From: Ulva prolifera
Lineage: Eukaryota; Chlorophyta; Ulvophyceae; Ulvales; Ulvaceae
Reading direction: 5' to 3'
Assembly (NCBI GenBank): GCA_023078555.1
Contig: CM041200.1
Span: 8,362,807-8,426,806 of the forward strand
Length of the DNA: 64,000 nucleotides
The notes beneath the pieces were generated by a model. The model was not told the origin of the DNA. It saw only the letters and a program-made list of their open reading frames with translations, and ran no database searches. A program made the translations under genes and the position numbers. This document shows, piece after piece, positions 35,491 through 47,634 of the stretch; within the stretch, counting starts at the first letter, position 1; each line of letters begins with the position of its first letter.

Positions 35491-36623
35491 AGGTGCCTGA
35501 CAGCAGGGCGGAGCTGGGTGTGATCTGGGTTGGTTTGGTGTGAAAGGTAGGAGATGCGGGGTTGCTGCATGCACTGCCACCTTGGAGTCTGGACCTTCCA
35601 ACTTTTCCTGTGTAGCCCACAGCCCAGTGGGTCAAGCCTGCAGGATATGTGGTTGCAGCGATCTGGAGCTGCCAATATCCTGTTAGATGCAGCGGATCAC
35701 ATCCAGATCTTCTTCACGGACAACCAGACAGCTGATCAGCTCATCACCTCATCTGAGGTGTCCACCGCGTGGTGCTTGTGTAGCATGCATGCTCGTGATC
35801 CGGGTCCATGATCTGCTGACCTACACCCCCAATGCACACTGCTGCAGGGCACACGCATGTCAGGCAGAGTAGACCTGGGTTTATCTAGGTTATCTAGGAG
35901 ATACTTCACTGGTTCCTATCAACAACAAACACATCACATCATCTTTTTATAAGAAGAGGATTGGCTGCTTACAGGAAATTGACCACTCTACATGACCACT
36001 CCACATGATGATATGACAGCAGGGCTTTAACACCTGGAAACCCTCCTCCGACAATGGTTCACAACTCACAGGGCCGCCTTGCCTCCCCTCCAGGCGCCAC
36101 CATTCAGGAAACAAACTGTCATGCATTGGAACTCCTCAGCCCACCCTACAGAAACCTCATGGGTGGTGATGTGTTCTGACTTCATGATGAATATGGGCAT
36201 TCGTCTACCTGCAAAGCCTGGACAGCAAGATCTCCTCTGCACCTGTGAGCCTGGCCATCGTGTGGCCACAGGGGCTTCGCTAGCTGCATCCTGCAAATTT
36301 GATCCACACGCCCCTGAGAAATCCTGAAAAGATGACTTGACCGCACTCCTAGACAATTTTCGATGTAGTCATTGTGACTGTAGGTCATGTCCTGCCACCC
36401 ACAGGAAGCACGTGCTCAAGCCTGGAATGTGCCCATGCCTGGAATGTGCTCAAGCCTGGGATGTCATTGGGTGCTCTCAAGCCTGTACATTGCAGAAAGG
36501 ATGCAAATGCTGAAGCCTGGAATATTCTTGATTGGTGTGTGAGTGGCTGAATAGAACTGCTGAACCCTCCCCAGTGAAGGCAGATATTGATGTGGCCTCC
36601 TGGACACACTATCTAAATCGTCT

Positions 36624-36673
36624 GTTTGCTTCTTTCGGTGCTGCCCGCCTTGCTGCCTTTGTCCTTGTAACAC
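36624..36673 (-). repeat. Foldback terminus copy, near-consensus
   Basis: The minus strand is GTGTTACAAGGACAAAGGCA, then GCAAGGCGGGCAGCACCGAA and AGAAGCAAAC; the cleanest match to 8884-8930. Confidence 0.65.
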
Positions 36674-36878
36674 TATCTAAATCTGGATGATTGGGATCAT
36701 GCATGCAGGGTCAAAGGGTGCAGAAGGAAGTAGGTTGTAGGAATAGAAGAGCACATGTGTAATATCGTCTCATGATGTGCTGATCTGAAGAGGCAGGTGT
36801 ACGGAGCCAGGATGTGCAGCTGCTCTCATGACACCACATATCACATCCCACCACATCACACCACATGCTTGTGAGTGT

Positions 36879-37154
36879 GTGTTAAAAAGGAAAAAGCCGG
36901 AGGGGCCGGTAGCACCGCCAGGACCAAAAGGGAGAGCACGAACAACGCGTGTGAGTGTGTGTGGTCGTGTGTGTTACAAGGACAAAGCAAGCGAGGCAGG
37001 TAGCACCGCAAGCAAGAACCAGGGGAAACCGCACACCACGCAGCAAGCCACACGAAGCTCACACCAAAACACCCACGCAACGGCAGCACCCTCGCCGGAC
37101 ACAGCCACACAGCCACACAGCTACCGGCCCCTCCGGCTTTTTCCTTTGTAACAC
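36879..37154. mobile_element. Foldback element, CCGGAGGGGCCGG sub-type
   Basis: The left end GTGTTAAAAAGGAAAAAGCC continues GGAGGGGCCGGTAGCACCGC; the right end read inversely is GTGTTACAAAGGAAAAAGCC followed by GGAGGGGCCGGTAGC. The left 60 bp also match the inverse of 9323-9263. It is interleaved with a second pair (36971-37332), showing nested insertion or template switching. Confidence 0.6.
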
Positions 37155-37332
37155 AGCCACACAGTGGTCGTGTGTGTGGCTGTGTGGCTGTGGCCAGCGC
37201 GGGTGGGCGCTGGCGGTTTGTGGGTGTGTTGGTGTGTGCTGCTTGTGGCTTACAATTGTTGTGTGGGGTGTGCGGTTCCCCTGGTTGCTGCTCGCGGTGC
37301 TACCTGCCTTGCTTGCTCTGACATTGTAACAC
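36971..37332. mobile_element. Foldback element, GCAAGCGAGGCAGGTAGC sub-type
   Basis: The left end GTGTTACAAGGACAAAGCAA and its body GCACCGCAAGCAAGAACCAG face the inverse of 37332-37270, about 60 bp at roughly 85-90% match. The right arm is also about 90% identical to 9912-9972. It overlaps the preceding element. Confidence 0.6.
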
Positions 37333-37383
37333 ATGCCACCACATGCCACCACATCCGACATAAGCGTTCACAGCACAGCACCG

Positions 37384-37409
37384 CCAGCCAGCCAGCCAGC
37401 CAGCCAGCC
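37384..37409. repeat. CCAG microsatellite
   Basis: Six and a half CCAG units. Confidence 0.8.
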
Positions 37410-37791
37410 CCGTCTGAAGGTTGTAGTATCCCAAGTAAACTTGTGACAGGGGTAAGGTCCTGCCTCCCCCACTTGAAATGCGAGGCTTTACCATGGGAGG
37501 CAGGGCATTGGGAGGCTGGTAGCATGAACGAATCCACGCGCAAGAGCACAAGAACAGAAACTCCAATGCCACCACCACCGGTGGATGTCCTGCAGCTGAA
37601 ACGTCTACTGCCCTCGCGATCGCACACAGCAGAATCGCCACCCACCCGAGCGCACCCGCAGACACAAACCCCCGCCCCTACCTGCCCGCCCAGATCAACC
37701 GCAACCGCATACGAAAAGAATGTTCCGGGTGCTGCCTCTGACTGTGGCGTAGGTGCAATGGACTGGCTCGGTGTTTGTGTCCTTGCGCTGC

Positions 37792-37834
37792 TTGCTGGTT
37801 CCGCGGTGCTCCGACGCCTTCCTCCTTGTAACAC
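37792..37834 (-). repeat. Foldback terminus copy, diverged body
   Basis: The minus strand reads GTGTTACAAGGAGGAAGGC, then GTCGGAGCACCGCGG. Confidence 0.45.
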
Positions 37835-40437
37835 ACGCAAGGATCGTCGCTGCCACCGCCAGCGTGGCCGAGGTGGCCTGACTGACCTGGGCCCGACGTC
37901 AGGTACCTGAATGCCGGGCTGCCGGCGCCCGCACACAATGCAGGGGAGCCCCCGCACCCAAAACTGCACCCAGAACTGCACACGTGTACGGGCCAATGCA
38001 CACACTGCACATGCTGCACATGCTTAGAACGGCACGTCGGTGCCCAGTTGTTAACTCGCCTGCGCTGCCGCCGGCCGCACAAGATGCCGGCGAGGCGCAC
38101 CGCCCCAGCAACGCTCTCACCCCCCAGCACGCCTGAGCAGCGCTGCTAGCAGCACTGGCCACAGCCGCTGCAGCAGCGCGCCGGGGCCGCGCCCGGGCCC
38201 CTCAGCCACAAGCGGAGCCGGCCACGGCCACGCCGGCGCATGGCAGGCGGCAAAGCCGCGGCGTCCGGAAACGGAGGCCCTCGAGGCCGGGGGGAAGAGG
38301 TGCAGCGAGGGGGGCGCCCGGCGGCCTGCCGCTCAGCCCGGACGGCCAGTGAGCAGTGGAGGTTGCCCGGATGCAACCCCTCCGCTCCGTGTTGTGATGG
38401 TAACACTAAGTGCCGTCTCTTACTGCCTCGTGGGCGCTGCAATAGCTAGCAGCCCCCTGCATGCATTGAGCCGGGTTGCCCCACAACTGAATTTGCAGGG
38501 CAATCACGCATGGGACAGTGAAGTCCTGCACTCCGGATCCATGCATGCGCAATGCCGCTCTGGCAGAGGGCAACTTGGATTTGGGGGGGCTAGTGGGCTG
38601 GTAGTGTGCAAGGGTATACTAGTGAAGGATCGATTATATCAGGCCTGTCAGCAAAGTAAATATGAGTCACGACTTGATGAGGTGACAGGCAACGGCGACA
38701 TCGATGGTACCCGTGACGTCATGTTGGCAACACGGATACGTCTCGCGGATCCGGCCGGCGGCCCGGCTGAGCCCGTCGTGCTGCGGCTGCAGCGGCGGCG
38801 CCTGCGCCTGCATGCCTGTGCGCCCCAAACCGCGGCCGTGGTGCGATATAGCACATGGCCATTTGCGGGTGCTCCTACAGCTTGGGCCGTGGGGTGAGAG
38901 CCTCACTGTGTGTCATGCTGAGCTCGCGCACCACCAGCCTCGAACTCCCAAACATGCTGTGAACAGCTGCCCCAATCGCGGCCGGGGCACACATGCATGT
39001 TTGGGAGTTGCACATGCACGACTAAATGCTGACAGAAAATTCTGAGAGTTCCGTTTCAGTACGAACCGGAACTGGCAAACACCACAAAAGAGTTCAACCT
39101 GGAAAATTTTAACTTTGTTCCGAATCGGCTCCCACATGTATGTACATGTGCAGACCCTCCCAGTTCCAAGCGAGACGAGGCACACACACACACACGCACA
39201 TGCTGCCGGTCTCTCCGAGTCGGAGAGTTCGACCCCATCATTGTAACACACAGTGTCACACACCCACATGATTAGCGTTGTTCCCATCGCGCACCGGTGT
39301 GCACACTCGAGGGCCGCGGAAGAAGCCCACGTGGGGCAAGGCCGCCTCCCGCGGCGGGTTCCCGGGCCCTGGGCCGACACTTTGTGCTAATTGGACGGAC
39401 CTCGATGGATGGAGGTCCACCCATCAAGAGATGCATGCTCTTGCTAGCGGCAAGCTGCCACGCTTGATCACAGCGAAGCTCACGGGCGGCCGCGTGGAAC
39501 CCCGTATCGCGAGTGCGACCGCCAACATCTGTAGCCAGTCACAAATCCACATCAGTTGACGATCGGCTGGTAATCTCTGGATCTACTCAGCTTGTTGAAT
39601 GCTCGCAGCGCTGTACTTGCCTTTCGGTCGCATAGCACGTGGTATGGAAGAGCGAGTGGGCATAGACAAATACGACAACTTCCCGTCGCCTATCACATTT
39701 ATTCCAGATTCGTATGTAGGCCGTATACACGTGGCCTTGTGCACAGGGCTGTGTGAACCATAGCCCGATCCGTTCGCCGTACACAAAGGACATGCCTCGC
39801 TCGCTTTGTCCTCGCAACACAAAGGGCATGTCGTACGTCTCGATGATATCATCGTCATGACAACGGCTGTCCTCATGGAGGGTTCGTGCAGTCAACTGTG
39901 ATGCCGTGCAACTGCCGACGCGCATGCGAGTGATCTGCAGTCGACTTCAGAAAAGTTGACGATCATGCACATGCACAACCACAGTACGTACTGCGGTTGT
40001 TCCTGTTCTGTAATATCTCACGTGGTTGCAGCTTCCACACTCACCAGCCAGCATGCAGTGGCCCAGCCTGCAGTGGCCCAGCCCCGCTTGCCCGGCGATA
40101 CATCTATAGAGCGCAACCCCGCGTGCAGTGCTGCAGTGTGCTCACCACTGCACACGTGGCTCGATGCAGGATCCTTTACACGTGGCGTGATTTGCCTCTC
40201 CAGTCTTCCGGAAAGGACGTCCGTCCCAGCACGTGTACACAAGCACACATCCTTTGTGATCGTCCGACCCTGATCATCAATGCATGCCTACGTGTACATG
40301 TGTGGTGTTCCTGTTCTGAGTGTTACCTGCCTCTCCGGCTCTGACACAGAGCCGGCCCTGACACACATTGTGGTTGTCCGTCCCTTGGCGTCAGCCTGTT
40401 GATTAATTGCAATTGCATGCGCACATGTGCCGGTGCG
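37835..40437. other. No gene seen
   Basis: GC-rich low-complexity frames at 38040-38440 in both strands, a CA microsatellite at 39181-39196, the AACTCCCAAACATGC inverted repeat, a TGGCCCAGCCTGCAG duplication at about 40049-40082, and CCGGCTCTG-ACA-CAGAGCCGG near 40337. Confidence 0.4.
38943..39009. repeat. 15-bp inverted repeat with 37-bp spacer
   Basis: AACTCCCAAACATGC and GCATGTTTGGGAGTT, perfect. Confidence 0.8.
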
Positions 40438-42176
40438 GGCCGGGGAGGATTGACACTGAGGGAGCGGGGGCTGCAGTCGTCTGTGGCCGGGGAGGACTGA
40501 CACTGAGGGAGCGGGGGCTGCAGTCGTCTGTGGCCGGGGAGGATTGACACTGAGGGAGCGGGGGCTGCAGTCGTCTGTGGCCGGGGAGGACTGACACTGA
40601 GGGAGCGGGGGCTGCAGTCGTCTGTGGCCGGGGAGGACTGACACTGAGGGAGCGGGGGCTGCAGTCGTCTGTGGCCGGGGAGGATTGACACTGAGGGAGC
40701 GGGGGCTGCAGTCGTCTGTGGCCGGGGAGGACTGACACTGAGGGAGCGGGGGCTGCAGTCGTCTGTGGCCGGGGAGGACTGACACTGAGGGAGCGGGGGC
40801 TGCAGTCGTCTGTGGCCGGGGAGGACTGACACTGAGGGAGCGGGGGCTGCAGTCGTCTGTGGCCGGGGAGGATTGACACTGAGGGAGCGGGGGCTGCAGT
40901 CGTCTGTGGCCGGGGAGGACTGACACTGAGGGAGCGGGGGCTGCAGTCGTCTGTGGCCGGGGAGGACTGACACTGAGGGAGCGGGGGCTGCAGTCGTCTG
41001 TGGCCGGGGAGGACTGACACTGAGGGAGCGGGGGCTGCAGTCGTCTGTGGCCGGGGAGGATTGACACTGAGGGAGCGGGGGCTGCAGTCGTCTGTGGCCG
41101 GGGAGGATTGACACTGAGGGAGCGGGGGCTGCAGTCGTCTGTGGCCGGGGAGGACTGACACTGAGGGAGCGGGGGCTGCAGTCGTCTGTGGCCGGGGAGG
41201 ATTGACACTGAGGGAGCGGGGGCTGCAGTCGTCTGTGGCCGGGGAGGACTGACACTGAGGGAGCGGGGGCTGCAGTCCCCTGTGGCCGGGGAGGATTGAC
41301 ACTGAGGGAGCGGGGGCTGCAGTCCCCTGTGGCCGGGGAGGATTGACATTGAGGGAGCGGGGGCTGCAGTCCCCTGTGGCCGGGGAGGATTGACACTGAG
41401 GGAGCGGGGGCTGCAGTCCCCTGTGGCCGGGGAGGATTGACACTGAGGGAGCGGGGGCTGCAGTCCCCTGTGGCCGGGGAGGATTGACACTGAGGGAGCG
41501 GGGGCTGCAGTCCCCTGTGGCCGGGGAGGATTGACACTGAGGGAGCGGGGGCTGCAGTCCCCTGTGGCCGGGGAGGATTGACACTGAGGGAGCGGGGGCT
41601 GCAGTCCCCTGTGGCCGGGGAGGATTGACACTGAGGGAGCGGGGGCTGCAGTCCCCTGTGGCCGGGGAGGATTGACACTGAGGGAGCGGGGGCTGCAGTC
41701 CCCTGTGGCCGGGGAGGATTGACACTGAGGGAGCGGGGGCTGCAGTCCCCTGTGGCCGGGGAGGATTGACACTGAGGGAGCGGGGGCTGCAGTCCCCTGT
41801 GGCCGGGGAGGATTGACACTGAGGGAGCGGGGGCTGCAGTCCCCTGTGGCCGGGGAGGATTGACACTGAGGGAGCGGGGGCTGCAGTCCCCTGTGGCCGG
41901 GGAGGATTGACACTGAGGGAGCGGGGGCTGCAGTCCCCTGTGGCCGGGGAGGATTGACACTGAGGGAGCGGGGGCTGCAGTCCCCTGTGGCCGGGGAGGA
42001 TTGACACTGAGGGAGCGGGGGCTGCAGTCCCCTGTGGCCGGGGAGGATTGACACTGAGGGAGCGGGGGCTGCAGTCCCCTGTGGCCGGGGAGGATTGACA
42101 CTGAGGGAGCGGGGGCTGCAGTCCCCTGTGGCCGGGGAGGATTGACACTGAGGGAGCGGGGGCTGCAGTCCCCTGT
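40438..42176. repeat. 47-bp minisatellite, exactly 37 copies
   Basis: The unit starts GGCCGGGGAGGAYTGACACT, then GAGGGAGCGGGGGCTGCAGT and a 7-base end. 1739 bp is exactly 37 units with no indel. Units 1-17 end CGTCTGT; units 18-37 end CCCCTGT. The Y base is mixed C/T in units 1-18 but always T in 19-37. Unit 20 (41331) has one private change, CATTG for CACTG. Each unit carries a PstI-type CTGCAG. The three long minus-strand frames here are artefacts of the repeat. Confidence 0.97.
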
Positions 42177-42499
42177 GGCCAGACATCGCCCCGTGCTCGG
42201 CACACTCATGTACAGCATGCAATCGGGCCGCCTCAGGCGCGGCTGCGGTGCCACGTGGGCGCCGTTGTCGGCGCGTGAGCGGGCGGGCGTGCATGCATGA
42301 GCAGGTGTCTAGAGCTGTCACACAGACACAAAGCGGTGCTCATTGGGAGCCGGCTGGCAGCAAGCTCCCAAGCACAGCACTGCCACCAGACGGCAGCGAA
42401 TGCCGACCTACGCCAAGTCCGGCCACAGCTCCCAAGCACAGCAAGACGGCAAACACACACATCATGCCGTGTCTGGGCACTTTCGCTGTGGGTCTGGGG

Positions 42500-42985
42500 G
42501 CTGGGGGGCCCTCCGGCATGTTGGGGGGCCGGCGGCGGCCCGACAGCCAGCTTGGGCCACGTGGTGCACCACGGCCGCACGGCTGTGGTGCCGCGTGGGT
42601 CTTTGTGGCCGGGGTCGTTCTGTGCATGGGCCTGGGGCTGCGTGTGATTGAGGCATGTGGGTTGGGGGTTTGGGGGTGTGCTACGAGGACACGTGCTGGC
42701 GTGGGTTGAGAAGCCGGCGATCTTGCCGTGCCTGGATGCCGAGGCCGGTTCTGGCACAGGCCGGCGTCTGCTGTGATTGGTGGCATTGGATTGCTCGTGC
42801 GTTGCCCTGGCAGTGCTGCCGGCTCGCCGACTTCGTCTTCATAACACCTCCCCAACCACACGCCCCAACCACACGCAGCCCCGAGCCCACGCACAGAACG
42901 ACCCCGCCGCTGCGTGCACGGCAGCGGGGGCTCAAGCTAGCTGCCTGGCCGCCGCCGGCCCCCCAACTTGAACAAGCCGGAGGGC
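42500..42985. mobile_element. Large imperfect palindrome with foldback end motifs near its centre
   Basis: Inverting 42505-42695 gives a series that reappears at 42835-42978: GTGT-CTCGTAGCAC-like end, CACACGCAGCCCC, GCACAGAACGACCCC and GCCGCCGCCGGCCCCCCAAC. The arms are diverged with gaps. The central part keeps two GTGTTA-like termini. The GC-rich arms give several false reading frames. Confidence 0.5.
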
Positions 42986-44001
42986 TGCGCGCAGGTGCCT
43001 GCAGGTGCATTCGTCTCGCACAACTCAGGCAACAAGGCGGGTAACACCTCGAGAGCAGATTCATTAGCCCAGCACAGTGCACGCAAGCCACAGCCAGCAG
43101 CTGATCACGCGTGCGCACATCACACGCATGTGCTCAACCCCAGGCCCTTGGTACCCAGACGCAGCGAGATGATTACACCAGCTAGATGATCAATATTAAT
43201 ACATTAACGAGAGTTGCGCGTCGGCCCGAGTCATGTTGGGTTCGGGGGCCACATGTTTGTACAATCATGCTTCAGCTTTCCTATCTTGTGCACCCGGCCA
43301 GAGTGAGTGCATATTCCATGTGCAGCCAGAGCTCCTGTACAGAAGCGAGGCTGCTCTCATCGTACATGTTGGAACCGCCCCTACGCTTGAGTCGCGTTGG
43401 ATCTGCCCTTAGACTTGCCAAGTCAGTGATCAGGAGGCATGCGGCGCGGCGCGCACAGACAGCGGATCGCGCTACTAGCACAGCAGCACCCTTGGCCATC
43501 AAACAGCCCACGAGACACCGGTGACAGCCCACGGTGTGGCAATCGATATCCCGTTCCCGCTCCATTCTCCCGATCCCGTTCACGCTACATCTTGGAACTT
43601 CAGTTGGAGGCCTCAAGTGGGTGCAGTGTGCAGCATCTTTGCGTACGAGGCCCAGGGTACCCGACCAGCGGGTCAGACCTCTGACCCTCCAGCAGTGGAA
43701 CGTCGATCGGCCTGTTAGTGATGGCCTGCCGCAGGCGTGCTACGATTGTGGCGGGATTCCGCCGTGATCACCAGCGCGCGACCTTGGCTAGACGTCCCTC
43801 GATTTGTAGCAGCGAATGCTCGATGTACAGAAAAGTGATCCTGGAATTACTTAGCCATGTGCGGGAGAGGCGATCGTCACGTTTGACAGTACGGGGCCAC
43901 ATGCACAAGGGGCAAGCCACCCAGGTGGTCCGGACCCCCCTCAGGCCACTGCACGCAACTCGCAGAGCCTCGTCATGTATGTGCAGGCACCGGTGCTCAG
44001 A

Positions 44002-44014
44002 CCCCCCCCCCCCC
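44002..44014. repeat. C13 homopolymer
   Basis: 13 consecutive C. Confidence 0.75.
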
Positions 44015-44118
44015 TCCTGGCCCGCATTCTTGAGGAATTCCAGCCGGCACAGCGTAGTGCCCTTCCATCAATGTGCTCGATCTGTGGGCACGCTGGACAC
44101 ATGCCCAATATGATGTAC

Positions 44119-44158
44119 AGCATACGCCTCAGTAAATTCAGATTTGCTTTACTTTAAA
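44119..44158 (+). repeat. Dispersed repeat, right part
   Basis: CGCCTCAGTAAATTCAGATT, then TGCTTTACTTTAAAG. Confidence 0.5.
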
Positions 44159-44671
44159 GTAATTACTGTGGCCGAGCACTGTGGTCGAGCACGTTAACGA
44201 ATGCATGCATGGGCGGGTGCACGGAGGGTGCCATCGATGCGGTGAGCAACATATGTGCAACATATGATGGTAATAGCAGCAGATCACGGACGTCCATGTG
44301 CAGGGCTCCGGGAGGGAGGTGGCCAGGGATCCTCGAGGTGTGACTTCTGCCTGAACGCATGTCCCGAATCCTCGGCTGGCGTGGCCACAGGGGTGGGGCG
44401 CGGCCGCACAGCCGCAGAGGCATGGCTCCACGTGAGCAAGCTTAGGAGACACCTTCATGGCCGTGGCTGGCCACCTCGAGAGGCACTCTGAGATGCATGG
44501 GCGGTAGCACGAAGGTCAGCATGCATGCAGTACTGTGCTTACATGATGGTGGATCTGGTGCTGGCCACACGGAGTGTAGACACAACTGTTGCGGAAGGAT
44601 CCATACATATGGCGATATAGCCTTGGCCAGTGTCTGTGTGACCAGGGCAAGTTGACAACGCAAGCTGCGCA

Positions 44672-44770
44672 TGTGGCAATCCAGTGTTTTGGCCACAGGA
44701 CCACTGTATGCTTGCCAGGAGCCATGGGTATAGCGGCGGTGTCACTGAACTGCATCACTGGATTGCCACA
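44672..44770. repeat. Hairpin element, 99-bp copy
   Basis: Perfect 15-bp ends TGTGGCAATCCAGTG and CACTGGATTGCCACA around a 69-bp middle containing GGCCACAGGACCACTG. This copy shows the true outer ends of the family. Confidence 0.75.
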
Positions 44771-44821
44771 GCGCGTCCATGGCCGGTGCCTGTGCAGTCA
44801 GCACCTGCCTTGTAAACAATT

Positions 44822-44859
44822 ACGGCAATCCAGTGATACAGTGATGTGACGGCACTGGC
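44822..44859. repeat. Hairpin element, diverged
   Basis: ACGGCAATCCAGTGATACAG, then TGATGTGACGGCACTGG, only 52 bp after the previous copy. Confidence 0.45.
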
Positions 44860-45744
44860 ACAGAACTGCTGGACCTCTCGCCGCTGTCAGGCCATCCGGC
44901 CCGAACGGGCAGCTGCGCCTCGGGGACCCCGCCCGCTTGACGCCACCGACCGCTGGCCTCTGGCTCCAGGGCGGCCGGTTCCGCTTTGCGTGCGGGATGC
45001 CTTCGATGGCATGTGCAGGGACGGCGGGGACGGCCTGGGCACTGCATCGTCCCGGGTGCGGTGCCGCGCGGGCCGGCGGCGGCGAAGCGGTTTGCCACGC
45101 AGGCAGGGTGCGCTGCTGGTCTGGGGCTGGGGTGGGTTTTGGGGCTGGGGCGGCCCCCCCGGCAGTCGAGTGGCCCGCATGGGCAGCCTCGGGCGGCGGC
45201 ATGACAGGCGCGAGGCTGCCATACGGCGACATGCATTGAAGTGTTGGATGCTGTGTGGTTGTGTTTGGGGCATTGTGTTGGTCTGTGCGTGGGTGTCTGG
45301 GTGTGTACTTGATCTGCTTCCTTCTTCCGTGCTGCCCGCCACCTTTATCTTGGTCACACAGAACTCGACCACATAGGTGACCAAGCAGGGATATATCTAC
45401 TTATTTTGTGTGGACTGACCAACTCACAGCTTGTGAAAGGAGGCTAGCTGCAGGATAGCGGGGAACAGACCTGCTGGGACACAAGATGGATGTGGCAGTA
45501 GTCATACTGGATTGCTGTGTTTAGCAGCAATCCCCTCGCACATGTGCCCACACAAGATTACACTGAAGATATTGGCCTACTAGTGTATATAACCCACTGA
45601 CAATGGTATGTAATCCACTCACAAGCAACTGACGAGCTGCTGACAGGCCACTGGAGGACAAGACAAGATGTAGTTCAGTCCTGTGACCTTAGGATACAGC
45701 TGGCTTTGACGAATTATTGAAAGTTCCCTTCTCACATGAGTGGG

Positions 45745-45963
45745 TCACCAGTGCATGCTTGAAGGCTGAAAAGATGTACAACATGTTGAAAACAACAGCA
45801 CATGCACTGAAACCAGCAGAAACCACCCCTTGATGATTGTGACGAATGGATGATCAAGTGGAACACTGAGCATTCCTAGACTTGTCTTGTGCCGTTGTGT
45901 GATGGTCAGGGCAGGGACAACCAGATGTGTGTCTGCAGTTGCAGGCTCATCAATCACCTGCGA
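45745..45963 (-). CDS. Exon-like patch, unknown protein
   Basis: After an acceptor-like aatcgcag near 45960 the minus strand reads VIDEPATADTHLVVPALTIT, then QRHKTSLGMLSVPLDHPFV and a hydrophobic run (WFLLVSVHVLLFSTCC) before a stop. Composition is protein-like and AT content is higher than around it. No neighbouring exon with a matching phase was found, so it may be a gene relic. Confidence 0.25.
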   Translation of the reverse strand, partial: SQVIDEPATADTHLVVPALTITQRHKTSLGMLSVPLDHPFVTIIKGWFLLVSVHVLLFSTCCTSFQPSSMHW

Positions 45964-47595
45964 TTGCTCAACTTCTATGCTCAGATTACAGTGACAGCCA
46001 CAATCCCATGAAGTAGACCATGGAGGCTGAGAGTTGGTCAAGCTTGGTCTACACTTGGGTGCCATGGGCAATATACGTGCCTTCTGGTGTGGTCAGTCAT
46101 TGCTTGCATTGCCTTGCCGATACTACAGATGCTACGGCTGCTGCTTACGTACCAGTTCAGCATCATTAAACAGACTGTGCTGTAGAAAGAGTGATGGTCA
46201 ATTTTGTTTAGACTCTTGTCACGTAACGCTATATCCCTTCAGCAGTACAAACAGCGACTGATCGGTTGCCCACCACAGGCTTGGATCGACCCCGGTCGTC
46301 ATGGTCCAGCCTTGTGATGGCTGGCAGATTGGTCGCAATGTGACTTTGCAGCTTGGCGCCAGCAGTCGATGCGTCAGTCAGGCCTGATACGTGTGGGCGT
46401 CAGGAGTCGGTCTTGTGTGACAGGTTATTTTTGTGTCATACCTGTTAGCTGCCGGCCTCCACAACACCCGAGTCGAACATGCAATTGGATATTTGGCTAA
46501 ATTCTTCGATCAATGCATGACTTCAGCGGTGGACGTCATCTGCTTGTCCGACAGGCAGGAGACCAAACTTCCCTGAGGGAACGGGCTGTAGGCTGCTTCT
46601 CAGACACAGCTGTAAGCCCCCGCAGTGACAATAAGGTAATCACCGAGGTGTACCTATGTGCCAACCAGAAAAGTAAGTTGTGCGGGCTACCGTGCTGTAA
46701 TCATTATTGACATTCTTGCGTGACCCTACTTGCAGCGCCTCAGGATCAACGTGTAATCTCGAGCCCGCGTCAGTGTCCCAGCCCCAAACTCCGACAGGAA
46801 CCCGAGTGGGCTTCTCATGACTAGTGACGGAGCCACGAGGAGGCTGTAACATTTCTCCCTATAATACTTCACCCTCAGACAACGACCGAGCGTTAACGCA
46901 TGCACAACAGCGTTAGCGGCACCACTGCCTGCTCGAAATACAACCAACTGCAGGTGGGTTCAGGCAGGCGCTGGTGCAGCTGCACACCCGCTGTAGCCGG
47001 GCGTTGTGACTCTGAGTGATGGTTGTCTACGACCGGTTTGGCTGGCACACTTGCGTGGTGAACGGCGCTCGTGCGTGCACCTCGCGACGCTCCTGCCTGC
47101 ATTGTAGCGACACAAAATTGTTCTATCATTAAGCCTGTGCACAGGTCATCATCGGAGTTAAACAGAATATCTCTTGTTTATCCACTGCCTTGAGAGATAG
47201 TGAGACAAATCGTGAACATGCGCGGACACCAGCCCGCACACAGTACCATGTTCGTATGGCACACAGCGACCTAAGCATCTGACCTCCTTCGTGAGTGTAT
47301 GCACCGTCGCGTTTAGTGAAGAAACGTGCTAGCGTGTACAAAATTGCAACCGATTCGTGGAATGTACACATCAGACGAAAAGACTGGAAACGCCATGCTC
47401 ATGCTGAAACACAGTTATGAAAGAACGGGCCAAAGCAATCGCAAGACAAGACTCCCTCACGAGACAGCTTCCACATCAAAGCCTGGGCTCCTTGTGCTGT
47501 GATGAGTTCATCACCATGTCCTGCAGCTGTTTATTGTTTCTGTGGTGCTACCTCCACCTCCTTGCACCTCCACCTTCTTGCACCAGCACCAGACA

Positions 47596-47634
47596 CTGTG
47601 GCCATCCAGTGATATGACTGCTGTACCAATGGAT
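47596..47634. repeat. Hairpin element
   Basis: CTGTGGCCATCCAGTGATAT, then GACTGCTGTACCAATGGAT. Confidence 0.55.

Larger units (their letters stand above)
42986..45744. other. No gene seen
   Basis: Repeat copies as listed. A GC-rich stretch at 44880-45240 gives overlapping frames on both strands with no domain content. Confidence 0.4.

Noticed and set aside
36067-36356. Short exon-like units on the minus strand (DAASEAPVATRWPGSQ; RRMPIFIMKSEHITTHE)
   Set aside because: Good-looking splice signals, but the reading phases do not join without a stop.
40288-42321. Three overlapping minus-strand frames of 600-677 codons
   Set aside because: They are the 47-bp repeat read in its three frames; a unit not divisible by three and free of stops keeps all frames open. 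No coding evidence.
42248-43100. Several 100-190-codon frames on both strands
   Set aside because: They lie in the GC-rich palindrome and repeat ends; same DNA, mirrored frames.
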